Shown here: positions 63,394 through 64,000 of the stretch, piece after piece
Layout of the letters: every line of letters begins with the position of its first letter
Position numbering within the stretch: the stretch's first letter is position 1
Source of the DNA: Streptomyces sp. NA04227
Lineage (GTDB): Bacteria; Actinomycetota; Actinomycetes; Streptomycetales; Streptomycetaceae
Length of the DNA: 64,000 bases
NCBI RefSeq assembly: GCF_013364195.1
Contig: NZ_CP054918.1
Span: 744,001-808,000 of the forward strand
Reading direction: 5' to 3'
Made by a program: the position numbers and the translations under genes
Notes under the pieces: generated by a model
What the model was told of the DNA's origin: nothing
What the model saw: the letters and a program-made list of their open reading frames with translations, nothing else
The model's database searches: none

Positions 63394-64000
63394 TCACGCC
63401 CCGAACAGGTCCTGCTGCCCCGCCCCGCCCGGGGCGGGTGCGGGCGGGGTCAGGCCCAGGTGTGCCCAGGCGGCGGGGGTGGCGACCCGGCCGCGGGGGG
63501 TGCGGGCGAGCAGTCCCTCGCGTACCAGGAAGGGCTCGGCGACCTCTTCGACGGTCTCGCGCTCCTCTCCCACCGCGACGGCCAGGGTGGACAGGCCGAC
63601 CGGTCCGCCGCCGAAGAGCTTGAGCAGCGCGGTGAGGACGGCGCGGTCGAGCCGGTCGAGGCCGCGTTCGTCGACCTCGTACACCCCGAGGGCGGCCGCG
63701 GCGATCTCGCGGGTGATCCGGCCGTCGGCCTTGACCTGGGCGTAGTCCCGGACCCGGCGCAGCAGACGGTTGGCGATACGCGGGGTGCCGCGGGAGCGTC
63801 CGGCGATCTCTGCGGCGCCCTCCGCGTCGACGTCGACCTCCAGCAGGCTCGCGGAACGGTCGACGACCCGCCGCAGCTCGGAGGGTTCGTAGAACTCCAT
63901 GTGAGCGGTGAACCCGAAGCGGTCGCGCAGCGGAGGCGGCAGCAGTCCGGCCCGGGTGGTGGCCCCGACCAGGGTGAACGGCGGCAGTTCCAGCGGGATG
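63394..64000 (-). CDS. ruvB: Holliday junction branch migration ATPase RuvB, C-terminal part (runs off the window)
   Basis: RuvB is the motor of the RuvAB branch-migration complex. About 200 C-terminal residues lie in the window. The frame enters from base 64000 with [22 protein letters not shown], the RuvB sensor-1/arginine-finger region. It continues [18 protein letters not shown] (sensor 2) and the C-terminal winged helix ([20 protein letters not shown] ... [17 protein letters not shown]). The tail ends QQDLFGA. The start lies outside the window. Confidence 0.97.
   Translation of the reverse strand, partial: IPLELPPFTLVGATTRAGLLPPPLRDRFGFTAHMEFYEPSELRRVVDRSASLLEVDVDAEGAAEIAGRSRGTPRIANRLLRRVRDYAQVKADGRITREIAAAALGVYEVDERGLDRLDRAVLTALLKLFGGGPVGLSTLAVAVGEERETVEEVAEPFLVREGLLARTPRGRVATPAAWAHLGLTPPAPAPGGAGQQDLFGA

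Overview
The window reads as a piece of a Streptomyces chromosome. It has very high GC with strong third-position bias and GTG/TTG starts. It carries Streptomyces marker genes in a familiar order: sIHF (mihF), the pyr operon, bldD, nusB-efp-pepP, the aro operon, rarA, and relA-apt-secF-secD-yajC-ruvB. No rRNA, tRNA, integrase, transposase or CRISPR array was seen.

Layout. 0-2.2 kb (minus strand): 5' part of coaBC, then rpoZ, gmk and mihF. 2.4-12.5 kb (minus): a pyrimidine operon transcribed pyrR-pyrB-pyrC-(membrane protein with PH-like domain)-carA-carB-pyrD-pyrF. Most genes overlap by 4-8 nt, and a PyrR-type RNA hairpin lies beside the pyrR ribosome binding site. 12.7-13.3 kb (plus): bldD with BldD-type operator sequence upstream. 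13.4-15.3 kb: a divergent NmrA-like reductase / AraC-family regulator pair. 15.5-18.7 kb (minus): nusB, efp, an M24 peptidase-fold gene and a P-loop ATPase gene.

19.0-37.4 kb is an accessory block: a ribosomally synthesised peptide (RiPP/TOMM) cluster placed between housekeeping genes. A 57-residue precursor lies alone on the plus strand; all but one of its last 21 residues are Ser, Thr or Cys. A minus-strand gene set faces it, transcribed SARP regulator - ThiF/E1-like cyclodehydratase partner - YcaO - SagB-type dehydrogenase - LanB glutamylation protein - SpaB_C elimination-type protein - RRE/PqqD-like M50 protease - ABC ATPase - ABC permease - second YcaO. An M20 amidohydrolase is divergent from the precursor. 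The likely chemistry is azoline formation (YcaO/ThiF), oxidation to azoles (SagB), tRNA-dependent dehydration of other Ser/Thr (LanB pair), leader removal (M50 and/or M20) and export (ABC). I see no separate pyridine synthase, so a linear azole/dehydroamino-acid peptide is likelier than a classical thiopeptide. This cluster is the best candidate in the window for something undescribed.

38.2-49.1 kb (minus): aroB, aroK, aroC, aroE, mltG, ruvX, alaS, two small membrane-associated proteins and rpsD. 49.5-53.8 kb (minus): rarA, a VKOR-family protein, hisS and a metallo-beta-lactamase-fold hydrolase. 54.0-56.2 kb (plus): a membrane-anchored cyclophilin and a DUF349 protein. 56.4-64.0 kb (minus): relA, apt, secF, secD, yajC and the 3' part of ruvB, which runs off the window.

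Start codons were chosen by reading Shine-Dalgarno sequences and family alignments from memory. Regulatory sites were found by eye, and no search was run.
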